Both the position numbers and the translations under genes were made by a program. Positions 1 to 6,804 of a stretch of DNA of 8,003 bases are shown piece by piece. Every line of letters begins with the position of its first letter. Position 1 is the first letter of the stretch. The stretch is from Acidimicrobiaceae bacterium (lineage in GTDB: Bacteria > Actinomycetota > Acidimicrobiia > Acidimicrobiales > Salinilacustritrichaceae). The stretch lies in the NCBI GenBank assembly GCA_003476595.1, contig DMTU01000298.1, positions 29,193-37,195 on the forward strand, written 5' to 3'. The notes under the pieces are model-generated. The model was not told the DNA's origin. It did no database searches and saw nothing but the letters and a program-made list of their open reading frames with translations.

Positions 1-6
1 CCCGCC

Positions 7-1053
7 ATGGCGACGAGACGACGGGTCTGGACCGACGGTGCCTGCAAGGGCAACCCCGGCCCGGGCGGCTGGGCCTGGGTCGCCGACGACCGTCGCTGGG
101 CGAGCGGAGCCGAGGCGCAGAGCACCAACCAGCGCATGGAGATCATGGCCGCGCACCGTGCGGTGCAGGCCCACGACGAGCCGCTGACCGTGGTGTCCGA
201 CTCGACCTACGTCGTCAACTGCTTCCGGGACGGCTGGTGGCGGGGGTGGCTGGCCAAGGACTGGAAGAACAGCCAGAAGAAGCCGGTGGCGAACCGGGAC
301 CTGTGGGAGCCCTTCATCGAGCTCGTGCGCGAGCGCGGCGACGTCGACTTCGAGTGGGTCAAGGGCCACGGCGGCGACGAGATGAACGACATCGCCGATC
401 GGCTCGCGGTCGCGGCGGCGGAGACCCAGACCGAGCAGGAGGGCGACCAGGTCCCCGACGACCTCGGCGACGCCGACGCCGTCGGTCCGGCTCCGGCGGG
501 GGCACCCGCATCGGCAGCCCCCGACCGCGACCGTCGCCTGCCGACCGGGCGCCTGCTCGGTGTGTTCGGCGCCCGCCCGCCCGAGCTCGGCGGCTACGAC
601 GCCAACCCGGTCAGCGACGCGGTCGGCCGCCGGCTCCAGGAGATCCTGGCGGCCAAGGCCCGCATGCACCCCGACCTGCACGTCGTGTCCGGCCTGCGCC
701 TCGGTGCCGAGATGCTGGGCGCCGAGGCCGCGGTGGCCGAGGGCATCCCGGTGGTCGCCGTGCTCCCGTTCCCGGACGCCGACGCACCGTGGCCGGAGAA
801 GTCCCGACGCCGCTTCGCCGACCTGCGCTCGGCCGCCGCCACCGAGGTCCTGCTCGAGCGCAAGGTCCCCGAGTCCAAGGCGAAGGTGGCCGGGTCGCTG
901 CGCCGCCGAGATGGCTGGCTGGCCAAGAACCTGGACGAGGCCATCGTGGTCTGGGACGGCGAGGAGCCCTTCGTGGGGCGGCTGCTCGCCACGCTGCGCG
1001 ACCGCCTCGGGGACGACGTCTGGGAGGAGCTCGTCCCGGCGACGGGACGATGA
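7..1053 (+). CDS. rnhA: RNase HI fused to a C-terminal YpsA-like SLOG domain
   Basis: Residues 1-137 are a complete ribonuclease HI, which cuts the RNA strand of RNA:DNA hybrids in the cytoplasm. All catalytic positions are visible: D10 in TDGACKGNPGPGG, E45 in TNQRMEIMAA, D65 in VVSDSTYV, H121 in VKGHGG and D131 in NDIADRLA. The Trp/Lys-rich basic handle (about 74-98, ending KKPVANRDLW) that grips the hybrid is also present. D10 sits at the same number as in E. coli RNase HI, which supports the start at base 7; a start left of the window cannot be excluded. Residues 138-181 are an acidic Ala/Pro-rich linker. Residues 182-336 look like a YpsA/DUF1273-type SLOG Rossmann domain: GVFGARPPELGGYD, VVSGLRLGAEMLGAEAA, VVAVLPFPDADAPWPEKSRR and NLDEAIVVWDG follow the family's motif order. 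SLOG domains generally bind nucleotide-derived ligands. At 348 aa the protein is about twice the length of plain RNase HI. The RNase H call is firm; the SLOG assignment rests on motif recall. The stop overlaps the hyuA start. Confidence 0.93.
   Translation: MATRRRVWTDGACKGNPGPGGWAWVADDRRWASGAEAQSTNQRMEIMAAHRAVQAHDEPLTVVSDSTYVVNCFRDGWWRGWLAKDWKNSQKKPVANRDLWEPFIELVRERGDVDFEWVKGHGGDEMNDIADRLAVAAAETQTEQEGDQVPDDLGDADAVGPAPAGAPASAAPDRDRRLPTGRLLGVFGARPPELGGYDANPVSDAVGRRLQEILAAKARMHPDLHVVSGLRLGAEMLGAEAAVAEGIPVVAVLPFPDADAPWPEKSRRRFADLRSAAATEVLLERKVPESKAKVAGSLRRRDGWLAKNLDEAIVVWDGEEPFVGRLLATLRDRLGDDVWEELVPATGR
1050..1053 (+). promoter_or_regulatory. ATGA stop/start overlap, rnhA-SLOG to hyuA
   Basis: The TGA ending the RNase H-SLOG frame (1051-1053) shares bases with the ATG of hyuA (1050-1052). 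The nearest purine-rich stretch, GACGGGA at 1041-1047, is a weak Shine-Dalgarno; GGAGG at 1023-1027 is too far upstream. Re-initiation by the terminating ribosome is the likely mode of hyuA translation. This junction is also what fixes the hyuA start. Confidence 0.75.
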
Positions 1054-2858
1054 ACGCGATGCTGATCGGCGCCGACACCGGCGGCACCTTCTCGGACCTG
1101 GTCGACGGTTCGGGCAACGTCACCAAGGTGCTGTCCACGCCCGACGCCCCCGACGACGCGATCCGCGCCGGCGTGGCGGAGCTGACCTCCGAGCGCCCCG
1201 CGCTGCTCGCCCACGGCACCACGGTCGCCACCAACGCCGTGCTCGAGGGCCGACTGGCCCGCACCGCGCTGATCACGACGCAGGGCCTGGCCGACGTCAT
1301 CGAGATCGGCCGCCAGGACCGCCCGAGCCTCTACGACCAGTTCGCCGACCGGCCGGTGCCGCTCGTGCCCCGCGAGCTGCGCTTCGAGGTGGCCGGTCGC
1401 CTGGCGGCCGACGGCACCGAGCTGGAGCCGGTGGACCTCGAGGCGCTGCCGGACCTGCCCGACGACGTGGAGGCCGTCGCCGTCTGCCTCCTGCACGCCG
1501 ACCTGGATCCGTCGCACGAGCAGGCGGTCGCCGGCGCCCTCCGGGCACGAGGCCTGGACGTCGTCGCCTCCCACGAGGTCTCGCCCGAGTTCCGGGAGTA
1601 CGAGCGCACGGTCACGACCGTGGTGGACGCGGGCCTGCGGCCGAGGTGCCGCCGCTACCTGCAGCGGCTCACCGACCTGGCCGAGGAGGTGTCGGTGATG
1701 ACCTCGGCCGGCGGCCTGCTCGATGCCGGGACCGCGGCGGACCTGCCCGCCGCGCTGCTGCTGTCCGGCCCGGCCGGCGGGGTGCGGGCGGCCGCCGCAG
1801 TGGCGCTCGCCAACGGGTGGCCCGACGCCATCACCTTCGACATGGGCGGCACCAGCACCGACGTCTGCCTGGTCCGGGGCGGGGAGCCGGCCTTCGCCAC
1901 CACCCGCCACGTCGGTGGCTACCCGGTGCGGTTCCCGTCGCTCGACATCCACACCATCGGCGCCGGCGGCGGGTCGATCGCCCGCATCGACGCCGGCGGT
2001 GCCCTCGTCGTCGGGCCGGCCAGCGCCGGCGCCGACCCGGGCCCGGCCTGCTACGGGCGGGGTGGCACCGCGCCAACCGTGACCGACGCGAACCTGGTCG
2101 CCGGCCGCATCCCCGCCGGTGCCAGCTTCGGCCGGCTGGAGCTGGACGCCGATGCCGCGCAGGCGGCCCTGGCCTCGGCCGGCGTCGACGCCGACGGCAT
2201 CCTCCAGGTGGTCGACGCCAACATGGAGCGGGCGCTGCGGGCCGTCTCGGTGGAGCGGGGCGTGGACCCGGGCGGGCTGGCGCTGGTCGCCTTCGGCGGG
2301 GCCGGCGCGCTGCACGCCTGCTCGCTGGCCGAGGCCATGGACATCCCCGTCGTGATCGTCCCGGCCCGGGCCGGGGTGCTGTCCGCCGTCGGCCTGCTCA
2401 TGGCGCCGCCCCAGCGCGAGGTGGTGCGCAGCCGTCGGGACCCCGGCGACCTGGCCACGCTGGCCGATGACGTCGAAGCGGTGGCGGCGACGGCTCGCTC
2501 GCTCCACGACGGCCCCGGTCCGGTCGAGGTGACGACGGCGATCGACTGCCGCTACGTCGGCCAGTCCCACGAGCTCACCGTCGCCGACCTCGACGCCTTC
2601 CACGACGAGCACGAGCTGCGCAACGGCTTCGCCCGACCCGACGCCCCGGTCGAGGTGGTGGCGGTCCGCGCCACGTTGCTGCGACAGCCGGCCGTCGATC
2701 TCGCCGACCTCCCGGTCCCCGAGCACCGGGCGGCGTTCGAGCCGGTGCGGGGGCCGCGCGTGATCGCCGAGCCGGACTGCACGATCTGGCTGGCGTCCGG
2801 CTGGCAGGCCGATGCGGGTGCTGCCGGCGCCCTCGTCCTGCGACGGGCGGTCTCGTGA
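1050..2858 (+). CDS. hyuA: Hydantoinase/5-oxoprolinase family protein, HyuA-type subunit
   Basis: This is the ATP-binding (actin-like fold) subunit of the N-methylhydantoinase A/5-oxoprolinase/acetone carboxylase family. Such enzymes phosphorylate a substrate carbonyl so that the partner subunit can complete ring opening or carboxylation. In the 602-aa product the N-terminal Hydant_A_N part carries GADTGGTFSD (7-16) and HGTTVATNAVLEG (55-67). The core carries SGPAGG (239-244), FDMGGTSTDV (263-272), IGAGGGS (303-309), AGADPGPACYG (326-336) and VAFGGAGALHA (413-423). RYVGQSHEL (501-509) is the usual C-terminal signature. It is somewhat shorter than many HyuA proteins (roughly 650-700 aa), with a compact region after residue 450, but no motif is missing. 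The start was placed at ATG 1050 because it gives the canonical N terminus and an ATGA overlap with the upstream stop; the reading frame is open further upstream but that part is not family-like. ATG 1059 is a possible alternative. No strong Shine-Dalgarno is seen, which fits translational coupling. The substrate is unknown. Acetone carboxylase is less likely because no gamma subunit gene follows. Confidence 0.93.
   Translation: MNAMLIGADTGGTFSDLVDGSGNVTKVLSTPDAPDDAIRAGVAELTSERPALLAHGTTVATNAVLEGRLARTALITTQGLADVIEIGRQDRPSLYDQFADRPVPLVPRELRFEVAGRLAADGTELEPVDLEALPDLPDDVEAVAVCLLHADLDPSHEQAVAGALRARGLDVVASHEVSPEFREYERTVTTVVDAGLRPRCRRYLQRLTDLAEEVSVMTSAGGLLDAGTAADLPAALLLSGPAGGVRAAAAVALANGWPDAITFDMGGTSTDVCLVRGGEPAFATTRHVGGYPVRFPSLDIHTIGAGGGSIARIDAGGALVVGPASAGADPGPACYGRGGTAPTVTDANLVAGRIPAGASFGRLELDADAAQAALASAGVDADGILQVVDANMERALRAVSVERGVDPGGLALVAFGGAGALHACSLAEAMDIPVVIVPARAGVLSAVGLLMAPPQREVVRSRRDPGDLATLADDVEAVAATARSLHDGPGPVEVTTAIDCRYVGQSHELTVADLDAFHDEHELRNGFARPDAPVEVVAVRATLLRQPAVDLADLPVPEHRAAFEPVRGPRVIAEPDCTIWLASGWQADAGAAGALVLRRAVS
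2855..2858 (+). promoter_or_regulatory. GTGA stop/start overlap, hyuA to hyuB
   Basis: The GTG start of hyuB (2855-2857) overlaps the TGA of hyuA (2856-2858). There is no convincing Shine-Dalgarno upstream. Coupled translation would help keep the two subunits in equal amounts, as expected for partners of one enzyme. Confidence 0.8.
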
Positions 2859-4462
2859 CCCTCGGCCCGGCCGCCCTGCAGGTGCTGATCTCCCGGCTCA
2901 CCGGCGTGGCCGAGGAGATGGGTGCCGTGCTCCAGCGCGCCGCCTTCAGCCCCAACATCAAGGAGCGGGCCGACTGCTCCTCGGCGCTGTTCACCCCGTC
3001 GGGTGAGCTGCTCGTGCAGGCCGAGCACATCCCGGTCCACCTCGGCTCGATGCCAGCCAGCGTGGCCGCCGTGATCGCAGCGATCGACCTCGACGCCATG
3101 GCGCCCGGCGACCAGTTCGTCGTCAACGACCCCTTCGCCGGCGGCACGCACCTCAACGACATCACCGTCGTGGCTCCCTGCTTGGTGGAGGACGGCGGCG
3201 CCCGGCGCCTCGTCGGCTGGGCCGCGAACCGGGCGCACCACGCCGACGTCGGCGGCTCGGCGCCGGGCTCGATCCCGGCCGATGCGCGGGAGATCTTCGA
3301 GGAGGGCCTGCGCCTCCCGCCCGTGCGCCTCACCGACGAGGTGCGGGCGATCCTGTTCGCCAACTCCCGCACGCCCGACGAGCGGGTGGGCGACCTCGAT
3401 GCCCAGGTCGGGGCCAACGTGCTCGGCGTGCGGCGCCTGGCCGAGGCGGCCGATGAGCCGATCGACGAGGTGATCGCCTACGGCGAGCGCCGGATGCGGG
3501 CCGCCCTCGCCGTCCTGCCCGACGGCACCTGGATCGCCGAGGACGTCATCGACTCCACCGGCTCGCACGCCGAGCAGCAGGTGCCGTCGAGGATCCGGCT
3601 GCGCCTCACCGTGGCCGGTGACGGCATCGAGATCGACTTCACCGGCACCGACCCCCAGTCCGACGGCAACGTCAACGCGGTCGCGGCGGTCACCGAGTCC
3701 GCGGTCGGCTTCGCGGTCCGGTCGGTGGTCGACCCGACCATCCCCGCCAACGGCGGCGCCATGCGCCCGGTGCGCATCCACCTGCCGCACGGCTCGATCG
3801 TCGCCGCCGAGCCGCCCGCCGCGGTGGGCGCCGGCAACGTCGAGGTGTCCCAGCGCGTCGCCGACGTCGTCCTCGCCGCGCTCGCGGAGTCGGCACCGGA
3901 GCGGGTGGCGGCCGGGAACCAGGGGACGATGAACAACCTGCTGATCGGCGGCCGGGGCTGGGTGTACTACGAGACCGTCGGCGGCGGGCAGGGCGGCCGC
4001 ATGTCCTCGGGTGCCCCGGCGCCCGGCCAGTCCGGGATCCAGACCGGGATGACCAACACCAAGAACACGCCGATCGAGGCCCTGGAGCGCCACTTCCCCC
4101 TCCGGGTGCTGCGCTACCGGCTGCGACGGGGGAGCGGCGGCGCCGGGCTGGCCTCGGGTGGCGAGGGCATCGAGCGGGACCTGCAGGTGCTCGAGGACGT
4201 CACCGTGTCGCTCATCACCGAGCGGCGGGTGTCCCGCCCGAACGGCCTGGCCGGCGGCGAGCCCGGTGCGACGGGCGAGAACTGGCTGCTGCCCCAGGGG
4301 GACGACGCCCGGGCCGAGCGGCTGCCCGACAAGTGCACGATCCGCCTGCAGGCCGGCGACGTGGTGCGGATGCTGACACCGGGTGGCGGCGGTTGGGGGC
4401 CGACCCGGGAGCGCTCGGTGCGGCAAGATGGCGGCGTGGTGGAGCGCAGGGTGGATCGTTGA
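2855..4462 (+). CDS. hyuB: Hydantoinase B/oxoprolinase family protein, HyuB-type subunit
   Basis: This is the partner subunit of the hydantoinase/5-oxoprolinase pair (Hydantoinase_B family), expected to form a heteromeric cytosolic enzyme with the upstream HyuA. The 535-aa product shows the family landmarks in order: FSPNIKERADCSSALF (31-46), EHIPVHLGSMP (57-67), VVNDPFAGGTHLNDI (89-103), NRAHHADVGG (125-134), EIDFTGTDPQSDGNVNA (259-275), GAGNVEVSQRVADVV (325-339), TNTKNTPIEALE (400-411) and the terminal LTPGGGGWG (507-515). The His/Asp-rich NDPFAGGTHLND and AHHADVGG segments are likely metal or active-site elements. Family members usually end close to the GGGGWG motif; here about 20 charged, non-conserved residues follow and carry the frame to the kinase start. 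The GTG start at 2855 overlaps the hyuA stop as GTGA, and the protein begins with the typical helix leading to QRAAFSPNIKERAD. Length is normal for the family. Function as the HyuA partner is secure; the specific substrate is not determinable. Confidence 0.93.
   Translation: MTLGPAALQVLISRLTGVAEEMGAVLQRAAFSPNIKERADCSSALFTPSGELLVQAEHIPVHLGSMPASVAAVIAAIDLDAMAPGDQFVVNDPFAGGTHLNDITVVAPCLVEDGGARRLVGWAANRAHHADVGGSAPGSIPADAREIFEEGLRLPPVRLTDEVRAILFANSRTPDERVGDLDAQVGANVLGVRRLAEAADEPIDEVIAYGERRMRAALAVLPDGTWIAEDVIDSTGSHAEQQVPSRIRLRLTVAGDGIEIDFTGTDPQSDGNVNAVAAVTESAVGFAVRSVVDPTIPANGGAMRPVRIHLPHGSIVAAEPPAAVGAGNVEVSQRVADVVLAALAESAPERVAAGNQGTMNNLLIGGRGWVYYETVGGGQGGRMSSGAPAPGQSGIQTGMTNTKNTPIEALERHFPLRVLRYRLRRGSGGAGLASGGEGIERDLQVLEDVTVSLITERRVSRPNGLAGGEPGATGENWLLPQGDDARAERLPDKCTIRLQAGDVVRMLTPGGGGWGPTRERSVRQDGGVVERRVDR
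4459..4462 (+). promoter_or_regulatory. TTGA stop/start overlap, hyuB to hybrid kinase
   Basis: The TTG at 4459-4461 is in the kinase frame and overlaps the hyuB TGA (4460-4462). A purine-rich AGGG at 4448-4451 lies at good Shine-Dalgarno spacing, and GGAG lies at 4441-4444. TTG is a weak initiator, which would fit low kinase levels relative to the enzyme subunits. Alternatives at GTG 4513 and ATG 4552 lie in the same frame. Confidence 0.6.
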
Positions 4463-6783
4463 CGGAGGCGGGTTCGGGCGACCACCCCGACAGCGGCGCC
4501 GAGCGGCTCGGCGTGGAGCGAGGCGACGTGCTGCGCCACCTCGCCGGCCGGATGGCCCGGGTCGGCGGCTGGGCCGTCGACGGCTCAGACGGCAGCGTCT
4601 ACTGGTCCGACGAGCTCCACGAGATCCTCGAGTCCCCGATCGACCAGGGCGTGCCGCCGATCGAGGCCACGATCGCCCGCTACCCCGGGGCCCACCGCGA
4701 GCGGATCAGCGAGGCGCTCGACCGTTGCCTCCGCGAGGGCGTCCCGTTCGACCTCGAGCTCGAGGTCGAGACCTACGGCGGCCGGCGGATCCCGGCGCGG
4801 ATCATGGGTGAAGCCGATCGCGACGAGGACGGCACGGTGCGCGGCGTGGTCGGGGCGTTCCAGGACATCTCCGACCTGCGCATGGCGACCCAGGAGGCCC
4901 AGGACGCGGCCCGACGCTTGGGCGCCACGCTCGAGAGCATGACCGATGCCGTCTACATGGTGGATCGGGACTGGCGCTTCACCTACGTGAACTCCAACGC
5001 CGCGCAGCTGCTGCGTCGCGATGCCGCCGAGCTGATCGGTCGTGGGATCTGGGAGGAGTTCCCCGAAGCGGTCGACTCCGCCCTCCACGACGTGTACTCG
5101 GCCTCGATGGCGGACCGCCACACCCGCCACCTCGACGAGTTCCACTTCCCGCCCCTCGCCACGTGGTTCCAGGTCGACGTCTACCCCGCCGACCAGGGGC
5201 TGGCCGTCTACTTCCGCGACATCACGCAGGCCCGCGCCGCGCGCCTCGCCCTGGAGGAGCGCGAGGCGGCCCTCCAGCGGCAGGCCGATCTGCTGGACCA
5301 GGCCCAGGACGCCATCATCGTCCGCGACCCCGAGGGGCGGATCACCTACTGGAACCGCAGCGCCGAGCGGATCTACGGCTGGTTCGCCGAGGAGGCGATC
5401 GGTTCCGACGTGCGGTCGCTGCTCTACGAGGACCGCATGGCGTTCGACGCCGCGCACGAGGCCGTGCTGCGGACCGGCCGGTGGGTCGGCGAGCTCCGCC
5501 AGCGCACGAGGCGGGGCGAGATGGTGGAGGTGGCGGCGCGCTGGACCCTGGTCCGCGGCAAGGGCGGAAGGCCCGAGGCGGTCATGGCCATCAACACCGA
5601 CATCACCGAGCGCAAGCGCGTGGAGCAGCAGCTGCTGCGTGCCCAGCGCATGGAGAGCATCGGCACCCTCGCCGGCGGCGTCGCCCACGACCTGAACAAC
5701 GTGCTCGCGCCGATCCTGCTCGCCGGCGAGCTGCTGCAGTCCGACTCGGCCACGATCGATCGCTCGTCGTTGGTCGAGACCATCGTGACCAGCGCCCGAC
5801 GGGGCGCCGACCTCGTCTCCCAGGTGCTGTCCTTCGCGCGAGGGGTCGAGGGTGAGCGCCGCCCGGTCGATGTCGGCGCGCTCGTCGCCGACATCGGCGC
5901 CATCGTGCGGGACACGTTCCCGAAGAACATCGCCCTCTCCCTGGAGGTCCCGGCCACGCTGACGCCGATCGTCGGTGACAGCACCCAGATCCAGCAGGTG
6001 CTGCTCAACCTGGTGGTGAACGCGAGGGATGCCATGCCCAACGGCGGGCACCTGCGGCTGGGGGCGTCCCAGGTGCTGATCGACGACCAGTACGCCGCGA
6101 CCACCCCGGGGACGAAGCCGGGCAGCTACCTGCTCGTCGAGGTCGAGGACGACGGCGAGGGGATGGCGCCCGACGTGCGCGACCGCGCCTTCGAGCCCTT
6201 CTTCACGACCAAGGCCCACGGCGTCGGCACCGGCCTGGGCCTGTCCACCGCGGTGGCCATCATCGAGAGCCACGGCGGCTTCCTCCACGTGTACAGCGAG
6301 CTCGACCGGGGCACCCGGTTCCGGGTGTACCTGCCGTGCGACCTCGACGTGCAGGAACCGCAAGCACCCGCGTCGACCGCGGCCGACCCGCCTCGAGGCT
6401 CGGGGCAGACCGTGCTGGTCGTCGAGGACGAGGCCGCCATCCGGGCCATGACCCGCCAGACGCTGGAGACCTACGGCTACCGGGTGCTCGAAGCCGCGAA
6501 CGGGGCCGAGGCCGTCGCCGTGTTCGCCCGGGCAGCCGACGGCGTCCACGCCGTGCTCACCGACATGATGATGCCGGTCATGGACGGCCCGGCGACCATC
6601 CTCGCCCTGCAGGCCCTGGACCCGGAGGTCCGGGTCATCGGGGCCAGCGGGTTGCACGGGAACGGCAAGGTCGCGCAGGCCGCCGCCGCGGGGGTCGAGC
6701 ACTTCCTGCCCAAGCCGTACGAGACGCGACGGCTGCTCGAGGTGCTCGCCGAGGTCCTGGGCGGGGATCCGTCGGAGGGCTGA
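4459..6783 (+). CDS. Soluble PAS-PAS-PAS hybrid histidine kinase with C-terminal receiver
   Basis: Counted from TTG 4459, the 774-aa protein has three PAS-type sensor domains (about 30-140, 150-258 and 275-385, each ending in a D-I-S/T segment typical of a PAS/PAC boundary). A dimerisation/phosphoacceptor domain follows (about 398-465), with H410 in GGVAHDLNNVLAP. The HATPase domain has an N box at NLVVNARDAMPNGG (517-530), G1 at DDGEGM (564-569), an F box at FEPFFTTK (578-585) and G2 at GTGLGLS (590-596). After a Pro/Ala-rich linker (about 629-649) comes a receiver (651-767) with acidic E656/D657, phosphoacceptor D702 in TDMMMPVMDG, S730 and K752 in PKPY. No transmembrane segment or signal peptide is visible, so it should sense a cytosolic cue. 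The HDxxN phosphoacceptor motif places it with NtrB-like kinases often found in hybrids. The TTG start overlaps the hyuB stop (TTGA), with AGGG at 4448-4451 seven bases upstream. GTG 4513 and ATG 4552 are fallback starts; ATG 4552 would cut into PAS1. No HPt domain or DNA-binding partner is encoded in view. Confidence 0.92.
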   Translation: MTEAGSGDHPDSGAERLGVERGDVLRHLAGRMARVGGWAVDGSDGSVYWSDELHEILESPIDQGVPPIEATIARYPGAHRERISEALDRCLREGVPFDLELEVETYGGRRIPARIMGEADRDEDGTVRGVVGAFQDISDLRMATQEAQDAARRLGATLESMTDAVYMVDRDWRFTYVNSNAAQLLRRDAAELIGRGIWEEFPEAVDSALHDVYSASMADRHTRHLDEFHFPPLATWFQVDVYPADQGLAVYFRDITQARAARLALEEREAALQRQADLLDQAQDAIIVRDPEGRITYWNRSAERIYGWFAEEAIGSDVRSLLYEDRMAFDAAHEAVLRTGRWVGELRQRTRRGEMVEVAARWTLVRGKGGRPEAVMAINTDITERKRVEQQLLRAQRMESIGTLAGGVAHDLNNVLAPILLAGELLQSDSATIDRSSLVETIVTSARRGADLVSQVLSFARGVEGERRPVDVGALVADIGAIVRDTFPKNIALSLEVPATLTPIVGDSTQIQQVLLNLVVNARDAMPNGGHLRLGASQVLIDDQYAATTPGTKPGSYLLVEVEDDGEGMAPDVRDRAFEPFFTTKAHGVGTGLGLSTAVAIIESHGGFLHVYSELDRGTRFRVYLPCDLDVQEPQAPASTAADPPRGSGQTVLVVEDEAAIRAMTRQTLETYGYRVLEAANGAEAVAVFARAADGVHAVLTDMMMPVMDGPATILALQALDPEVRVIGASGLHGNGKVAQAAAAGVEHFLPKPYETRRLLEVLAEVLGGDPSEG

Positions 6784-6804
6784 GCGCCGCCGGTCAGGCG
6801 GTCA
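6784..6804. terminator. Small GC hairpin between convergent genes, possible weak bidirectional terminator
   Basis: The 18-base gap between the kinase stop and the EAL gene stop holds CCGCC (6787-6791), a five-base loop and GGCGG (6797-6801). These can form a 5-bp GC stem readable on either strand. No T-run follows on either side, so it is not a classical intrinsic terminator. It may help stop convergent transcription, but a stem this short arises easily by chance at this GC content. Confidence 0.25.

Noticed and set aside
237..1049. Upstream extension of the hyuA frame back to an ATG at 237
   Set aside because: The extra 271 residues are an Arg/Gly-rich out-of-frame reading of the RNase H-SLOG gene. 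The family-like N terminus begins exactly at ATG 1050.
594..2726. Very long open frame (710 codons) on the minus strand, antisense to the fusion gene's SLOG part and hyuA
   Set aside because: Its translation is a low-complexity Arg/Gly/Ala/Val/His/Asp mix with no recognisable domain, while the plus strand carries two clear protein families over the same bases. Long antisense frames are expected where third positions are nearly all G or C.
2552..4426. Long minus-strand open frame (624 codons) antisense to hyuB and the end of hyuA
   Set aside because: No motif is recognisable and composition mirrors the real plus-strand genes; judged a GC-rich shadow.
4424..4429. CAAGAT, faintly like a -10 element ahead of the kinase gene
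   Set aside because: No -35-like hexamer sits at the usual spacing; TTGGGG at 4393-4398 is about 25 bases away, which is too far. Not supportable as a promoter.
4333..4458. Upstream extension of the kinase frame to an ATG at 4333
   Set aside because: It would overlap hyuB by 130 bases and adds an Arg/Gly/Ala-rich stretch resembling an out-of-frame read of hyuB. The TTG at 4459 has a plausible Shine-Dalgarno and the same overlap geometry as the other junctions.
5750..5765. Tandem GATCGATCG-like stretch inside the kinase gene
   Set aside because: It is a short in-frame part of a normal coding segment (TIDRSS) and GATC/CGATCG words are common across this window; no sign of a regulatory or recombination site.
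4585..6702. Long minus-strand open frame (705 codons) antisense to the hybrid kinase
   Set aside because: The plus strand has textbook kinase and receiver motifs throughout, and the antisense product is compositionally biased with no domain signature.
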